This document shows positions 5,839 to 5,955 of a stretch of DNA of 5,955 nt, piece by piece. Within the stretch, counting starts at the first letter, position 1. Every line of letters starts with the position of its first letter. The DNA comes from an uncultured Georgenia sp. (GTDB taxonomy: Bacteria > Actinomycetota > Actinomycetes > Actinomycetales > Actinomycetaceae): positions 1 through 5,955 of the forward strand of contig NZ_CALGNQ010000063.1 in assembly GCF_937958535.1 (NCBI RefSeq). The letters are read 5' to 3'. Under the pieces are notes generated by a model. It searched no databases and was not told the DNA's origin. It saw only the letters and a list, made by a program, of their open reading frames with translations. The translations under genes and the position numbers were made by a program.

Positions 5839-5955
5839 TCAGCCGAGCAGGTCGAGGGCGAGCACCTCGTCGAGGGCGGCCACCCCGCGGGCGACCTCCT
5901 GGGCGGTGATGACGCACGGCGGCACGACGTGGATGCGGTTGTCGACGACGAGGGG
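5839..5955 (-). CDS. Class III (PLP-dependent) aminotransferase, C-terminal end only
   Basis: The gene runs off the right edge. The last 38 residues are visible, ending in TGA at 5839-5841. They read PLVVDNRIHVVPPCVITAQ and then EVARGVAALDEVL. The NRIHVVPPCVIT stretch is the usual C-terminal signature of class III aminotransferases (omega-amino acid:pyruvate, 4-aminobutyrate or 'aspartate aminotransferase family' enzymes), which also include HemL by fold. Its position just upstream of mmsA suggests it makes the semialdehyde that MmsA consumes, for example malonate semialdehyde from beta-alanine. The catalytic lysine and substrate-binding residues lie outside the window, so the specificity is inferred from context. 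Confidence 0.75.
   Translation of the reverse strand, partial: PLVVDNRIHVVPPCVITAQEVARGVAALDEVLALDLLG

Noticed and set aside
4892..5917. A 341-codon frame on the - strand spanning mmsA and the aminotransferase end
   Set aside because: It has Arg/Gly/Ala-rich composition, and the frame shifted from mmsA carries all the dehydrogenase motifs.

Overview
The window is very GC-rich (well above 70 % by eye) and reads as chromosomal DNA of an actinobacterium, probably from the Micrococcales. The support is codon bias toward G/C third positions, GTG starts, the conserved block of unknown membrane protein, rsfS, histidine phosphatase and tRNA-Ala, and a glutamyl-tRNA reductase C-terminus that resembles the high-GC Gram-positive type. 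The family assignment within Micrococcales is inference.

Left part (1-2510), all on +: a low-complexity, Ala/Pro/Arg/Thr-rich protein with one C-terminal membrane segment overlaps rsfS (ribosomal silencing factor) by 11 nt. rsfS in turn overlaps a histidine phosphatase resembling GpgP by 4 nt (ATGA). The three look translationally coupled. A tRNA-Ala(GGC) gene follows, with its own likely promoter and a perfect 14-bp hairpin behind it.

Middle part (2651-4234) holds the main observation. The 3' two thirds of hemL (glutamate-1-semialdehyde aminomutase, - strand) abuts the 3' half of hemA (glutamyl-tRNA reductase, + strand), head to head, at about position 3564/3565. Both genes lack their 5' parts, their starts and any shared promoter region. 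HemL breaks just before its HGH motif, and HemA breaks inside its NADPH-binding domain. Neither remnant carries a stop or a visible frameshift. The orientations are those expected if one deletion removed everything between hemL and a divergently placed hemA. In relatives, as I recall, that interval carries much of the haem cluster (hemB, hemC, hemD, hemQ, hemG/hemY, hemE). This is either a recent real deletion that would abolish 5-aminolevulinate synthesis from this locus, or an assembly or amplification chimera. The window alone cannot decide.

Right part (4309-5955), on -: an intact CoA-acylating methylmalonate/malonate-semialdehyde dehydrogenase (mmsA) lies directly downstream of the 3' end of a class III aminotransferase that runs off the window. 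Together they suggest a two-step route from beta-alanine or a related omega-amino acid through the semialdehyde to acyl-CoA. mmsA and the hemA remnant converge on a 74-bp GC-rich spacer full of inverted repeats.

I see no CRISPR array, insertion sequence, transposase, integrase, phage gene or defence system. The unusual element is the hemL/hemA junction rather than a new system.
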